Origin: Candidatus Woesearchaeota archaeon CG10_big_fil_rev_8_21_14_0_10_37_12
Lineage (GTDB): Archaea > Nanobdellota > Nanobdellia > Woesearchaeales > ARS49
Assembly (NCBI GenBank): GCA_002762795.1
Contig: PCYA01000009.1
Coordinates: forward strand, 125,899 to 176,232
Direction of reading: 5' to 3'
DNA length: 50,334 nt
Made by a program: the position numbers and the translations under genes. Below the pieces are notes generated by a model, which saw nothing but the letters and a program-made list of their open reading frames with translations, did no database searches and had not been told where the DNA came from. This document shows positions 1-9,246 of the stretch, piece after piece (the stretch's first letter is position 1; every line of letters starts with the position of its first letter).

Positions 1-14
1 TTGACAAACTATTG

Positions 15-43
15 AAAAAATAAAAAGCCCTCAAGTTGAGGGC
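15..43 (-). terminator. Intrinsic-type terminator downstream of ftsZ
   Basis: Read on the minus strand, an 8-bp stem (TTGAGGGC with GCCCTCAA, 27-43) is followed directly by a T-rich run (TTTTTATTTTTT, 15-26). It lies about 65 nt after the ftsZ stop codon. A stem plus U-tract is what a U-dependent archaeal terminator looks like. The strand choice rests on the side where the T-run lies. Confidence 0.65.
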
Positions 44-51
44 CAAAGGTC

Positions 52-97
52 GGCCTTCAGTGTGCAAAAGCACTTTGGGGGGTGGTATATGAAGGCC
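52..97 (-). other. Stem-loop in the ftsZ 3' UTR
   Basis: GGCCTTCA (52-59) pairs perfectly with TGAAGGCC (90-97) and encloses an inner GTGC-AAAA-GCAC hairpin (62-73). It lies between the ftsZ stop and the terminator hairpin, so an ftsZ transcript would end in two stacked structures. It may protect the 3' end or be a small structured RNA. Strand and role are inferred. Confidence 0.4.
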
Positions 98-107
98 AAG
101 AAAATAA

Positions 108-1163
108 TTAATTAATCAATTCTATGCCCAGTTCATCAACTTCATTTTTCAAAACTGTTCTGTCAACTGTTGAACCAATAATTTCAGGGCTTTGCACTCC
201 AGTGATAATTGTCATTACCATCAATTTGCCTTTCATATCATCAGAAACACGAGCTCCCCAAATTACATTCGCATCTTCATCTAAAGTTTCAGTAACAAGC
301 TCGCCAACTTGATTAATGTTATCCAAAGTCATATCAGGCCCGCCACAAATATGAATCAATGCACCAGTTGCACCTGCATAATTAATGTCCAATAATGGAT
401 TATTCAACGCACCTTTAACTGCCTCATCAACTCTATTGGTCGTATCAGAACTTCCAACACCAATAGCAGCCACACCACCATTAGTCATAATCGCCTTCAC
501 ATCAGCAAAATCAAGATTAACAAGAGATGGAACTGCAATTGTTTCAACAATGCCTCTAATCATCGTTGCAACCAATTCATTTGCAACAGAAAACGCCTGT
601 TGAATAGGAAGATTACCAGCAATCTGCACTAAACGATTATTATCAATAACAACAACTGTGTCAGCACTCTTACGCAAGTTCTCCAGACCAAATTCTGCTT
701 TGTCAACTCGTGCACGTTCAATATCAAATGGCATGGTAACAGTACCAATAACAATCGCGCCAAGATCCTTTGCTAACTGTGCAACAACAGGAGCAGCGCC
801 AGTACCAGTACCACCGCCCATTCCAGCACACACAAAAACCATATCACTGCCTTTCAACACTTCTTTTAACTCATGCAATGATTCCTGCGCAGCATCTGCA
901 CCTTTCTGAGGAAAGCCACCACAACCAAGCCCTCTTGTAAGCTCTCTACCAATAATAAATTTCTGATCAGCCTCACTGATTTTCAAATGCTGCTGATCTG
1001 TATTAACAGCAATGACCTCAGCACCTTTAACACCTTTCTTGTACAACCAAGAAACCATGTTATTGCCAGCTCCTCCACAACCAATCACACGAATATTTGC
1101 CTGACCCACACCCACTTCAAGATGTGCGTTGTTTTTTTGCGCGTTTTGAATCAAAAATTCCAT
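108..1163 (-). CDS. ftsZ: Cell division GTPase FtsZ
   Basis: This is a tubulin-fold GTPase that polymerises into the cytokinetic ring. Glycine-rich nucleotide-binding segments are visible (GCGGAGNN near residue 28 and the signature GGGTGTG at about 116-122), followed by the T7-loop-like NLDFADVK. The protein is about 351 aa, normal for archaeal FtsZ, and lacks a long C-terminal tail. I chose the ATG at 1163 over one 45 nt upstream because a GGGGGG ribosome-binding stretch lies about 6 nt before it. The short N-terminal extension before IRVIGCGG is typical of the family. The gene is monocistronic here, with its own promoter (1203-1236) and a terminator (15-43). Confidence 0.95.
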   Translation of the reverse strand: MEFLIQNAQKNNAHLEVGVGQANIRVIGCGGAGNNMVSWLYKKGVKGAEVIAVNTDQQHLKISEADQKFIIGRELTRGLGCGGFPQKGADAAQESLHELKEVLKGSDMVFVCAGMGGGTGTGAAPVVAQLAKDLGAIVIGTVTMPFDIERARVDKAEFGLENLRKSADTVVVIDNNRLVQIAGNLPIQQAFSVANELVATMIRGIVETIAVPSLVNLDFADVKAIMTNGGVAAIGVGSSDTTNRVDEAVKGALNNPLLDINYAGATGALIHICGGPDMTLDNINQVGELVTETLDEDANVIWGARVSDDMKGKLMVMTIITGVQSPEIIGSTVDRTVLKNEVDELGIELIN

Positions 1164-1202
1164 ATTGTTCCCCCCTTTTTTTTCAGTTTTGTTTTTTACT
1201 CC

Positions 1203-1236
1203 CTCCAAGTAATTGATAAAAATTAAATACTTGGAG
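1203..1236 (-). promoter_or_regulatory. ftsZ promoter enclosed by a perfect inverted repeat
   Basis: CTCCAAGTA (1203-1211) and TACTTGGAG (1228-1236) form a 9-bp perfect inverted repeat. The AT-rich 16-nt spacer contains a TATA-like element (minus strand ATTTAATTTTT), 50-65 nt before the chosen ftsZ start. A palindrome flanking TATA suggests an operator that would block TBP/TFB. If the start of transcription is upstream, it could instead be a leader hairpin. Confidence 0.5.
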
Positions 1237-1476
1237 TGTTAACACTACTTCAGAAGGTGTTGTGATTGCGCCAAACAAGATCAACACTATATCGATTCAG
1301 AACGTAAAAACTACAATGTGTTCAAGGTCGCCAAACTTTGAACATACCAAATAACCTACGACACGACTTTCGCCAAAAAGTTTGTGTACAAAAGTTTTCT
1401 AAATCGTTTTTATTTATAAATATTATCAGAAAAGAAACTTCATGTTGGAGTTATAGTGCTTTATTTCGAGTGGAAG
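1237..1476. other. Intergenic region, no gene seen
   Basis: This is AT-rich DNA between the divergent-side ftsZ promoter and the end of the next minus-strand gene. I see short reading frames only, and one weak AACAC...GTGTT palindrome near 1240-1260. I see no convincing RNA gene or repeat. Confidence 0.5.
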
Positions 1477-2388
1477 TTAAAACCAAGTTCTTGGATCATA
1501 AATCAATTTTCTTTTACTAGTGTGTGGCTTTGCAAGTTTTTCACAAGTTCCTTCTCCATTTAAATAATCGCAAAGCCTTTTAAGATTCTCTATGCGATGT
1601 GTTGGCGTGCGGTTCCGTATAGTTTGTTCTGGACTTAAGCTAGGGAGTTTTCCTGGCTCATAATCCCACTGATCCCCTTGAAATTTTAAAGTTGTTCTAT
1701 AAACTCCTCCATTAAAACGAATTAAACCAAACAAGTTTAATATGTCTCCTGCTTGTTCTGTTATTGATTCGTATCTGTTTCTCCAAAAATCAACATCTCT
1801 ATCGGGAGTGCTTAACAAACTTTCAACAGATGTTCTTCTTGTGGCATGATTGTATTCAATTATTGAGCCGACTGCTGAACTTGTTAATCTTGCTAAAGCA
1901 TTTTTTATATTATCGGGAATTTCTAAATCACATAGACGTTGGTAATTCTCGTTCATACAAACTCTTTCAACACCCCTTGCTGTGAATCTTTGACTGTCTC
2001 TTAAGAAATGCGTGTTTCCAAGATCCACAAGCGACTCCCCTTCCATAACTTGCCTAAATGCTTGTTCTCCTCCACTCTTTCTAACTTCAAAACCTGCTGT
2101 GCGGAGAATATTCTTCGGGTCAGAATAACTTCCCACACCTAGCACCATCTCGCGTTTTGCATCATGCAATGCAACTACTGCGGACATAAGTGGCTGGAGC
2201 CCTGAGCTGCCTTCATACCCTTGTATGGCAAGAATTGCAGCATTCGCTTGATCTATCTGCTTAATCAGTTCCTCGAAACTTCTTACTTCTCCTCGTGGGT
2301 TAAATCCAAAAAGTTGGTCCAAGCTATTTGATTGCGCATTAAACAACGCTATTCTGAGCAAAGGAATGTCGTGAAATCTGTCCAGCAT
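1477..2388 (-). CDS. Hypothetical protein (303 aa)
   Basis: I do not recognise this family. The protein is soluble, with no signal peptide or membrane segment. The first half alternates hydrophobic strands and glycine turns (AILAIQGYEGSSGLQP, then MVLGVGSYSDP), suggesting an alpha/beta fold. The second half is mostly helical, ends in a basic tail and includes a tryptophan- and tyrosine-rich stretch near residue 250. Codon use matches the surrounding genes. It is transcribed toward ftsZ but separated from it by 313 nt, so it is probably an independent unit. The AT-rich 58 nt between this gene and the nitroreductase stop could hold its promoter. Confidence 0.6.
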   Translation of the reverse strand: MLDRFHDIPLLRIALFNAQSNSLDQLFGFNPRGEVRSFEELIKQIDQANAAILAIQGYEGSSGLQPLMSAVVALHDAKREMVLGVGSYSDPKNILRTAGFEVRKSGGEQAFRQVMEGESLVDLGNTHFLRDSQRFTARGVERVCMNENYQRLCDLEIPDNIKNALARLTSSAVGSIIEYNHATRRTSVESLLSTPDRDVDFWRNRYESITEQAGDILNLFGLIRFNGGVYRTTLKFQGDQWDYEPGKLPSLSPEQTIRNRTPTHRIENLKRLCDYLNGEGTCEKLAKPHTSKRKLIYDPRTWF

Positions 2389-2446
2389 GATTTAATCAAC
2401 CATTGTAAGACTTATAAATCTTTCTTTTTTAATTACTGATAAGTAG

Positions 2447-3079
2447 TTATTTTTGCATTTTCTCAGCAAACTTCTTAATAGCTTTTTTCCCTGCCTGCAC
2501 TGCTCTCAGAACATGCTCCCCATACCATTCCATATACGAAGCAATATCTTTAATGCGATTACCCCACGCGCCAAGAAACACAACATTTTCCATAGGCATT
2601 CTGATTGGTATTGGAACTTTCTCATCAGCATAACCAAACGGTAAAATTGCAACAATAATCGCATCGACAGGAATCTTCAATGTACGACGAACATGCTCTG
2701 CTTCAAACGCGCCAACCCAACAACTCGCAAGCCCTTGCGCATGCGCAGCAATCAACATATTTTGCACAGCAGCAGCACCATTCTGCACACTAAAACTTTC
2801 GCCTTTTTCACCATAAAACCTTTTTGTTTTCTCAGGTTGTGTACAAACAACAATAATAACAGGAGCACGACTAATCCAATACTGCTCAACACAAGCTTTT
2901 GCAAGTGATTCACGAACATTTTCATCAGTAACCAACACAAACTTAACATCCTGTAAATTGCCTGCACTAGGAGCATGAATTCCTGCATCAAGAATATTAC
3001 CAATTTTTTCAAACTCAACAGGAATATCCATAAACTTCCTAATACTTCTTCTTGTCAGAATACATTCAATCGCGTCCAT
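2447..3079 (-). CDS. Nitroreductase-family flavoprotein
   Basis: This is an FMN-dependent oxidoreductase of the nitroreductase fold (210 aa), acting in the cytoplasm as a homodimer that uses NAD(P)H. Visible family marks are the N-terminal phosphate-binding RRSIRKF (residues 10-16), HAPSAGNLQ near 36-44, and the helix and loop VQNMLIAAHAQGLASCWVG near 105-125. The real substrate cannot be read from sequence; archaeal members include proteins acting on quinones, F420-like cofactors and nitroaromatics. The C-terminal extension is basic and helical. A 7-nt tandem repeat block (3126-3167) separates it from the ligase gene upstream. Confidence 0.88.
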   Translation of the reverse strand: MDAIECILTRRSIRKFMDIPVEFEKIGNILDAGIHAPSAGNLQDVKFVLVTDENVRESLAKACVEQYWISRAPVIIVVCTQPEKTKRFYGEKGESFSVQNGAAAVQNMLIAAHAQGLASCWVGAFEAEHVRRTLKIPVDAIIVAILPFGYADEKVPIPIRMPMENVVFLGAWGNRIKDIASYMEWYGEHVLRAVQAGKKAIKKFAEKMQK

Positions 3080-3125
3080 GACTTTTTTATTATTGATTTA
3101 GTATTAAAACTTTTGGAAGTATTTT

Positions 3126-3167
3126 AGTAGAGAGTAAAGAGTTTAGAGTAGAGAGTTAAAAGATTGA
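3126..3167. repeat. Heptanucleotide tandem repeat, 6 units
   Basis: Six consecutive 7-mers of the form AGTARAG/AGTTTAG run without a break in phase (AGTAGAG, AGTAAAG, AGTTTAG, AGTAGAG, AGTTAAA, AGATTGA). The block starts 7 nt past the ligase stop codon. The same repeat type is seen at 42127-42224 and 50286-50313. Confidence 0.75.
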
Positions 3168-3173
3168 ATTTTA

Positions 3174-4934
3174 TCATTTTTTTCTTCCTCTTTGTGAGTC
3201 GTACAACGAATTTACATCATTAATCGTACTTGCGTCTTTTGCCCTTCTGTCTTCACGCAAACGAATAAAACGAGGAAAACGCAACGCAAAACCAGATCCA
3301 TACTTCGGAGATTCCTGAATTTCTTCATACTCAACCTCAATAACAATTTTTGGTTTCACACGAACTTCCTTTCCAGAATCTTTTGTAATAAAAGGTTTTA
3401 ACATTTTTGTGAGCTGATTAAAACTTACACCCTCTTCATCTTTTTCTTTAATTCCAGTACCAACTTTACCAACCTCAAGAAAATCATCTTTATCCCTGAC
3501 AGCAACAACAAAAGAGGCCAGCCAGTCACCTCTCTTGCCCTCACCCCACTCAGCACCAACAATCACAACATCCAACGTTTCCATAGCTTCCTTTATCTTA
3601 ACACCATAACCAACACGAGAACCAGGCTTGTAAATACCATCAAGATTCTTACCCATCAAACCTTCATTACCAGAAGCAAGAGACTCCCTGAAAAAACTCT
3701 CTGCCTTTTTCGCACTTTCTGTTACAATCTGATCAGCACGCTTTAACTTCCACGGATAATCTTTGATAATTTTATCAAGCAGTTTTCTTCGCTCTTTAAA
3801 CGGCTCTTTCAACAAACTTTCGCCACCATACTCAATCACATCAAACACATTCACTTCAACAGGAAACTGCCTTGCCATACTTTCAATATCATATTTTCTC
3901 TTAATACGCTGACTCACTTTCTGGAACGGCAAATACTTTTTTGTTTCAGGATTAAAACCAACAGCTTCAGCATCAAGAATAAAATTATCTCCTTTCACAT
4001 ACTCTTCAACAAACTTAACAACTTCAGGAAACTGCTTTGTAACCTCGTCAAGACTTCTTGTAAACAAGGCAATTTTGTCTTTTTTTCTATGAATCTGCAA
4101 ACGAAAACCATCATACTTATACTCAAAAGCAGCAGGCTTGCCAAGACGATTAAACGCATCCTCAAAATCCTTCGCTTTAGGATACAACATGACTTTAATC
4201 GGTTTTCCCGGACTCAACGAAACTGTTTCCAAACCTGATTTTCCTTTTTCTTTAGCAAGAATTGCAATCTCGCCAAAATCATTCATCACATCAAAAGATT
4301 CCTGCACGAGTTCTACGACAGTATTATATTTTTCTCTGGAACTATCAGTAAACACCAAATCATTTTTTTCCTCATCATAACTCGCACCTGTTTCTTTACC
4401 AAAAAAAGCCCACACGATAGCATCACGAACAGTACCTTCACCCAAACCAACACGCAACTCACCAATAACAGTTCTTACAATATACTTTGCCTCCTTAGAA
4501 TTAGCACTTGTTAACAACTCTGCAACTAACTGTACTTTCCTGTCAACAGTTCCAGCACCTTCTAACTCAGCAAGCTTTTGCAAATTTTCAAACACTTTTT
4601 TTGCAGTTAATGATTGAGAAAATAATGTCGATTGCGTTTTTTTACCAATTAACTGCTCAGCAGCTTCACCAATATCTCCTGTTTTCTTCCAAATAACTTC
4701 AACTTTATCAGAAGAAGCACCAGATGATCTGCTAATAGCTTTTACAATAAGCCTGCCAGCCATACCAAGTTCACGCTCATCCCAATTCGCAAACACTTTA
4801 CCTTGCACAAGCAACAAAACATGCTCAAGATCACTCGCCTTCTTTAAAAATTCTGAGAGTATGTGTGTTTTTTCCAAACGTTTTGTTGTTGACTCTAATT
4901 GTTCATAAACTTCAACAAGGGAAGAGTATTTCAT
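3174..4934 (-). CDS. lig: ATP-dependent DNA ligase
   Basis: This replicative and repair DNA ligase seals nicks through a covalent AMP-lysine intermediate. At 586 aa it has the usual archaeal LigB length. An all-helical DNA-binding domain comes first (about 1-210). The adenylation domain carries motif I KYDG with the nucleophile lysine near residue 272, a motif IV-like NEGLMGKNLDG, and motif V-like GVKIKEAM. The OB-fold domain ends with PKIVIEVEYEEIQESPKYGSGFALRFPRF, a typical ligase C-terminus. The start ATG is the first in frame and begins with the helical domain as expected. The gene stands alone, with a long non-coding stretch upstream. Confidence 0.96.
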   Translation of the reverse strand: MKYSSLVEVYEQLESTTKRLEKTHILSEFLKKASDLEHVLLLVQGKVFANWDERELGMAGRLIVKAISRSSGASSDKVEVIWKKTGDIGEAAEQLIGKKTQSTLFSQSLTAKKVFENLQKLAELEGAGTVDRKVQLVAELLTSANSKEAKYIVRTVIGELRVGLGEGTVRDAIVWAFFGKETGASYDEEKNDLVFTDSSREKYNTVVELVQESFDVMNDFGEIAILAKEKGKSGLETVSLSPGKPIKVMLYPKAKDFEDAFNRLGKPAAFEYKYDGFRLQIHRKKDKIALFTRSLDEVTKQFPEVVKFVEEYVKGDNFILDAEAVGFNPETKKYLPFQKVSQRIKRKYDIESMARQFPVEVNVFDVIEYGGESLLKEPFKERRKLLDKIIKDYPWKLKRADQIVTESAKKAESFFRESLASGNEGLMGKNLDGIYKPGSRVGYGVKIKEAMETLDVVIVGAEWGEGKRGDWLASFVVAVRDKDDFLEVGKVGTGIKEKDEEGVSFNQLTKMLKPFITKDSGKEVRVKPKIVIEVEYEEIQESPKYGSGFALRFPRFIRLREDRRAKDASTINDVNSLYDSQRGRKK

Positions 4935-5304
4935 AAAAGAAAAGAAGTCAACCTTAGTATAAATAGTTTTCAGTAAAGAGATGAGACGTGCTCCTCTGGC
5001 GCACTTCTTTAAGCGAGGTACTCTCCTTAGACCTCACCTGTGAATCTTAAAATAGAAAGCCCTGAAGCCTCACCTGCACATCTTAAAATAGGAAGCCAGA
5101 CTAATGAGCTTTCGTTTTTATGTTGCTTGCGCTATTGCCTCAAACGCAATGGCTTATTGTGCTTTTCTTCCTCGATACTCCCTTAATCCACCAAGCCCCG
5201 CTATTGTGACTCTGCTTCGCTACGTCCCAAAATATTGATTTCGCTATTGAAAAATCAATACACCCTCTTGAAGGCAAACATAAAAACCTTTTTCCGCTTG
5301 TTGA
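4935..5304. other. 370-nt intergenic region with a short duplicated segment
   Basis: No gene is visible. The region contains a near-identical pair of 30-nt segments (5032-5061 and 5068-5097; about 26 of 30 positions agree, period 36), a GCnATTGC/GCAATnGC hairpin near 5135, and a TTGATTT/AAATCAA hairpin near 5236-5260. It is less AT-rich than neighbouring spacers. The ligase promoter must lie at its left edge. Confidence 0.5.
5032..5097. repeat. Imperfect direct repeat, two copies of about 30 nt
   Basis: Both copies begin CCTCACCTG and contain ATCTTAAAATAG followed by AAGCC. They differ at about four positions and are spaced 36 nt apart. With only two copies this is a small tandem duplication, not a CRISPR array. 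Confidence 0.55.
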
Positions 5305-5718
5305 TTATTTCCACAACGAAAACTTTCTCGTCAATTCTTTTACTTGTTCAAAGTCGCCAAACAAAAAAATACCCCAATATTCAAGATCTTTCTCTTCTTT
5401 TTTCTTAGTTCTATCTAATTGTTCTTTATACGTTTCAGCTATCATGGTGTCTATGAAATCATTAAATTTGATCTTTTTTTCTAACGCTTCTTGGCGCAAT
5501 TTTCTTATTTGAGAAGATTTTGCTTTCAGTACTATTATTGGCATTCCAGAAATTGTCGAATGGAAACCATCTTGCGCATCAACGTACGTAGTTAAGAACG
5601 CATCATCTTTGCCTAAGGTTGCACCCATGCCAAACGCCATGTGCGCCAGCGCATTCATCGCTCTGCCAGGTTCAATTTTCTCACTTAATACTGCAACAAT
5701 TTTATTTTTCCACTCCAT
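5305..5718 (-). CDS. DUF2000 family protein
   Basis: This 137-aa protein matches the pattern of the DUF2000 family, a small alpha/beta fold related to peptidyl-tRNA hydrolase II. The N-terminal strand KIVAVLSEKIEPGRAMNALAHMAF is followed by GMGATLGKD, a middle MPIIVLKA strand and a helix LRKLRQEA-like segment (here SQIRKLRQEALEKK). The biochemical role of the family is unknown. It lies 49 nt downstream of the HTH_10 regulator gene on the same strand, so the two may be co-transcribed. The C-terminus is charged, with a KKKEEK stretch. Confidence 0.75.
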   Translation of the reverse strand: MEWKNKIVAVLSEKIEPGRAMNALAHMAFGMGATLGKDDAFLTTYVDAQDGFHSTISGMPIIVLKAKSSQIRKLRQEALEKKIKFNDFIDTMIAETYKEQLDRTKKKEEKDLEYWGIFLFGDFEQVKELTRKFSLWK

Positions 5719-5767
5719 GAACTGGTAAATTTTGCAAAAACTATAATATTCTTTAGTAGACTATGGA

Positions 5768-6403
5768 CTATTCTTTTTCTAAGAAACTTTTCAGAATTTT
5801 ATTCTCTGCTTTTCTCAGATGAGACAAAAAAACTGTTTTTGGCACGTTTATTAATTTTGCAATTTCTGTTGCAGTCTTTTTTCTTGGCCAATCAAAATAA
5901 CCAAAATGATTTGCGTACATCATAGCTTCTCTTTGTTTTTGCGTCAATGCAGTTGTTATTTTTCCTTCAGTTATTTCTTTTATTGATATACTATGATATT
6001 TTTTTAGTTCATTATACACGGTTGTCAAATTTTTTCTTTTACTTGTTCCTAACGTCCACTTTTCAAAACCACCCTCAAATCTTATCGGCACAACCGGGAA
6101 ACATCCATTCTCAAAAAACATATCTGAAAACTGCTTTCTTTTTTTATGCCCTTCTGTTAACACCCTCATAAACAACAAATCATCTTTGCTAAGAACCTCT
6201 GCAGAGATGACTTCTTTTCTCTTTTTAAGATATGTTATTACTTTGTTAAATTGGCTTTCATCACCACTTACTTTTAAGATATGGACGACATTTCCTTTCG
6301 TCCAATGACAATCAACTGCGCTAAATGACAAGCCAGGAAATTCTTTACTTATTTCAGAACCCCAACAACCTTTATGAACAATATCAAAACGTGTTTTGAA
6401 CAT
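5768..6403 (-). CDS. Transcription regulator with C-terminal HTH_10 (Bat-type) domain
   Basis: The last 60 residues, starting at LTQKQREAMMYANHFGYF and continuing through PRKKTATEIAKLINVPKTVFLSHLRKAENKIL, are a textbook archaeal HTH_10 domain of the bacterio-opsin-activator type. The first 145 residues match the ligand- or partner-sensing half of such regulators but carry no named motif that I recognise. It contains three cysteines near the N-terminus and middle. The protein (211 aa) is cytoplasmic and probably regulates nearby genes, including the DUF2000 gene downstream; that is an inference from position only. Confidence 0.82.
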   Translation of the reverse strand: MFKTRFDIVHKGCWGSEISKEFPGLSFSAVDCHWTKGNVVHILKVSGDESQFNKVITYLKKRKEVISAEVLSKDDLLFMRVLTEGHKKRKQFSDMFFENGCFPVVPIRFEGGFEKWTLGTSKRKNLTTVYNELKKYHSISIKEITEGKITTALTQKQREAMMYANHFGYFDWPRKKTATEIAKLINVPKTVFLSHLRKAENKILKSFLEKE

Positions 6404-6427
6404 GTGCTCCTATTCTTTCTTGCTTAT

Positions 6428-7507
6428 TTAACTTTTACTAGAACAACCTGAACTAGAAACGGAAACAGAACTTGCTACACCTCTTGAACATGATGAAACA
6501 GCAGACGTGCTGGAACTCACACTAACTGAATAATTCTTTGGAGCAGCAGATCCAGTATATGCAACGCCTCCTTTTGGAGATTTATAATTCGTTGAACCTG
6601 TTGCTGAAATAACAATTGTTTCTGTTGGATTTGTGCTTGTTCCAGAATCATACGCGCTACCTCTGATCACATCAGACAAATCCTCTGGACCATTTGGTAT
6701 GGTAAACGTACCAGCACCATAATTCTGATGCACACTCTGATACCTATGCTCTGCAATTTTTGCAAGCGCTTGATACTCAGTTGCACGCTCTGGATGCTGT
6801 GCAGACATTTCAGAAAAATAACCCATTAACAAACTCTCAACATCTTTTTCCTTTGTAATAGTATCATCAAACCTCTGACCTCTTTGACCCCAAGCATGAG
6901 CAAGCTCATGAAAAACAGCATACTTTTCCATTAATTCCACAGGAACACCATATTGCACAGCAGACTTACTTGCCTCTTTCTTAAAATCAGGACTACCAGA
7001 CAAAACAGCAGTAGCACTATCACCATACTCAGTCAGCTTAACATGCGCAAGTTCACTACCAATACGACTCGTCGTAATACCTGTAATCTGATAAGGAACA
7101 CGACCCTTGCTTTGCAAATACGATTTAAACATTTCAGCATCATCACTCACCATATGTTTTCCAGCAACATGCTCAAAATAACCCTGCGAAGAAGTTTGCT
7201 TTGAATGTCTTGCTGCAACATCAACAGATTCCTGCTGTAATTTTTGTTCCAAATCTTCCGAAACATATGCGAGCTTCTTTAATGCATCATATGCGGGATT
7301 TTCAACATCTTTTGGAACATATGCTTTTGCCTCACCAAAATAATGCGGAGCAACTCTTTTAACCTGATTTGAAGGGGTACCAATCTGAACTATTGGTTCT
7401 TTTACTTTTTGTTCCTCAGCCCTTAAAGTACCAAGACGAGCTTCCAAAATATCATCCTGTGCAGTACGCCCCATTCCAGAGCCTCTAAGTTGTGACATTG
7501 CCATCAT
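6428..7507 (-). CDS. Putative zincin metalloprotein with Ser/Cys-rich tail
   Basis: An HELAH motif near residues 198-205 (VFHELAHAWGQRG) is the HExxH zinc-binding signature of zincin metallopeptidases. A downstream glutamate in the helix VESLLMGYFSEM could be the third ligand. The protein has no signal peptide or membrane segment. The last 45 residues are a low-complexity serine/valine tail with three cysteines (SSCSRG, SGCSSKS), unusual for a cytosolic protease. An ATG four codons in is an alternative start. No family beyond zincin-like is recognised, and the substrate is unknown. It is divergent from the transglutaminase-like lipoprotein, with about 95 nt between the two starts. Confidence 0.65.
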   Translation of the reverse strand: MMAMSQLRGSGMGRTAQDDILEARLGTLRAEEQKVKEPIVQIGTPSNQVKRVAPHYFGEAKAYVPKDVENPAYDALKKLAYVSEDLEQKLQQESVDVAARHSKQTSSQGYFEHVAGKHMVSDDAEMFKSYLQSKGRVPYQITGITTSRIGSELAHVKLTEYGDSATAVLSGSPDFKKEASKSAVQYGVPVELMEKYAVFHELAHAWGQRGQRFDDTITKEKDVESLLMGYFSEMSAQHPERATEYQALAKIAEHRYQSVHQNYGAGTFTIPNGPEDLSDVIRGSAYDSGTSTNPTETIVISATGSTNYKSPKGGVAYTGSAAPKNYSVSVSSSTSAVSSCSRGVASSVSVSSSGCSSKS

Positions 7508-7603
7508 ATTACTACATAGAAAGACATTTGAACATAAAAATAATAACTGACAAAAAAGTCAAAATCAGATACTTTTTAATAGCGGCTATTTCTTACACTC
7601 ACC

Positions 7604-9181
7604 ATGAAAAGTCATATAATTTTTTTCATTGTATTTCTAGTAGCATTGACTGCATGTCAAACACAAACAATAAACATAGAACTGCCAGCTTCTCAACAAC
7701 CTCCTTGCGATGGTCAGCTTATCTGCCAACAAGGAGCATTATTCTGCAATCAAAACGGACAACTCACTCTGATACAAGATTGTCAACAAGGATGTCAAAA
7801 CAACCAATGTGAAGAAGGATCAGTTCAACAACCAGAATTAGTACAAAGACAGCAAACAATTCAAGAGCGGGTAAAAACAGAACAAACTGAACAAGAACAA
7901 ATGCAACAAGAAATAAAACACCCAATAACAACAGATCAACAAATAATGCCCAAAACATCAGTTCAACAAGACATTATTATCCCTACAAACGCAAATTGTC
8001 CAACAGGATTTCTACTCGACACAGTAGATGTATCTTACTTAACTGGACAATCAATATGCAAACCAGCATTAATGAATATGATGACAACAACAAATGTTAA
8101 TGATTATTTAAGCAATAAAATACATTTTGGAACAGTTGTCTGGGATGACTGGAACACATACTTGCCATTAGTGCAAAAAGTACAAGAACTTACAAACGGA
8201 AAAACAACAGACAGAGAAAAAATAATTGCAATAACCAACTGGGTCAAAAAATCAAAAGATTACAGCTGCCCAGTATTTCCACCGCCAAAAGACCTTGATG
8301 GATGCGCACAAACACTTGCAAATAATGGGGCGCCTTTTAACCAGATATTTGACAATCCAAAAGGAGTATGCTTAGACGCAGCAGTTATTACAACAGCCAT
8401 GCTTCGCGTAGCTGGAATACCAGCCGCACCAAAAATGTACCACTTTGATCACATCGTAACAGCATATTATGTTAACGGAAGATGGGAAAGCATTGACACA
8501 ACATTCTGCTTTGACAAAACAAACTGCCCAGACTTACAATTCAATACTGCTAACGCAGACAATAAACTGCACTTTTTATACCAAGCAAACGGTAAATTCA
8601 ATGAACACGATGAACTTGAGAAATCAGGAACATTTTGCGAGCACGATTTTTGTATAAACCACCCTTTTATTACTGTAAAACTCATGCCATTTGTTACTCA
8701 AAACAAAGCAACAATCATCTACCCAGCAACACGATTCATCAACTTACCAACAGGAAAACAACTCCTTTGCTCCCTAGAATTTAAAGACATGAGCTGCGAT
8801 ACTACTGGGTGTACTTTCTTCCAACAAGAAACAGACACGCAAAAACTGGCCATGGAAGGACAAACACAACAAGAACTTTGGGACACAGAAATAAAACTCA
8901 GTTATGAATTATTTGATTTGCGAAACATTGGCTATAACAAAATAGAACTACCAACACACAAACCAACAGGAGAACAAAATCAATTCAGATTTGTTTGTAA
9001 AACACTATTTCCAATGGAATATTATGTAACTACAGAATTCAGTTTACAACCAGGAGAACAAAGAGTCCTCACTTACAAGGATTTACAACAAGAAATAGCA
9101 ACAGACAAAGAGTTCAATTATATTAAACAACACATTAAATCAATTACTGAAGATATAGGAATAACTGTTTCTAATAAATAA
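7604..9181 (+). CDS. Lipoprotein with transglutaminase-like domain
   Basis: An N-terminal signal peptide ends in the lipobox LTAC (cysteine 18), so the protein is probably lipid-anchored outside the membrane. A small Cys-rich segment follows (CDGQLICQQGALFCNQNG to CQQGCQNNQC, residues about 34-68), then a Gln/Glu-rich linker to about 120. The core is a transglutaminase-like papain fold: the nucleophile cysteine in KGVCLDAAVITTAMLRVAGIP (about 256), the histidine in FDHIVTAYY (about 280) and the aspartate in WESIDTTF (about 296). Many archaeal members are thought to be cell-surface peptidases or cross-linkers. The C-terminal 200 residues look like beta-rich domains and keep extra cysteines. 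Confidence 0.8.
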   Translation: MKSHIIFFIVFLVALTACQTQTINIELPASQQPPCDGQLICQQGALFCNQNGQLTLIQDCQQGCQNNQCEEGSVQQPELVQRQQTIQERVKTEQTEQEQMQQEIKHPITTDQQIMPKTSVQQDIIIPTNANCPTGFLLDTVDVSYLTGQSICKPALMNMMTTTNVNDYLSNKIHFGTVVWDDWNTYLPLVQKVQELTNGKTTDREKIIAITNWVKKSKDYSCPVFPPPKDLDGCAQTLANNGAPFNQIFDNPKGVCLDAAVITTAMLRVAGIPAAPKMYHFDHIVTAYYVNGRWESIDTTFCFDKTNCPDLQFNTANADNKLHFLYQANGKFNEHDELEKSGTFCEHDFCINHPFITVKLMPFVTQNKATIIYPATRFINLPTGKQLLCSLEFKDMSCDTTGCTFFQQETDTQKLAMEGQTQQELWDTEIKLSYELFDLRNIGYNKIELPTHKPTGEQNQFRFVCKTLFPMEYYVTTEFSLQPGEQRVLTYKDLQQEIATDKEFNYIKQHIKSITEDIGITVSNK

Positions 9182-9246
9182 CATATGAATAATTTTGCAG
9201 TTCTATATAGAAACAATTATATTCTCTGAAAACATACCATTCAGGC

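Noticed and set aside
3126-3167. Heptad repeats as CRISPR or telomere-like arrays
   Set aside because: Units are 7 nt and contiguous with no spacers, and the blocks are internal to the chromosome.
5032-5097. Possible CRISPR repeats
   Set aside because: There are only two imperfect copies, spaced 6 nt apart, with no spacer array and no cas genes.
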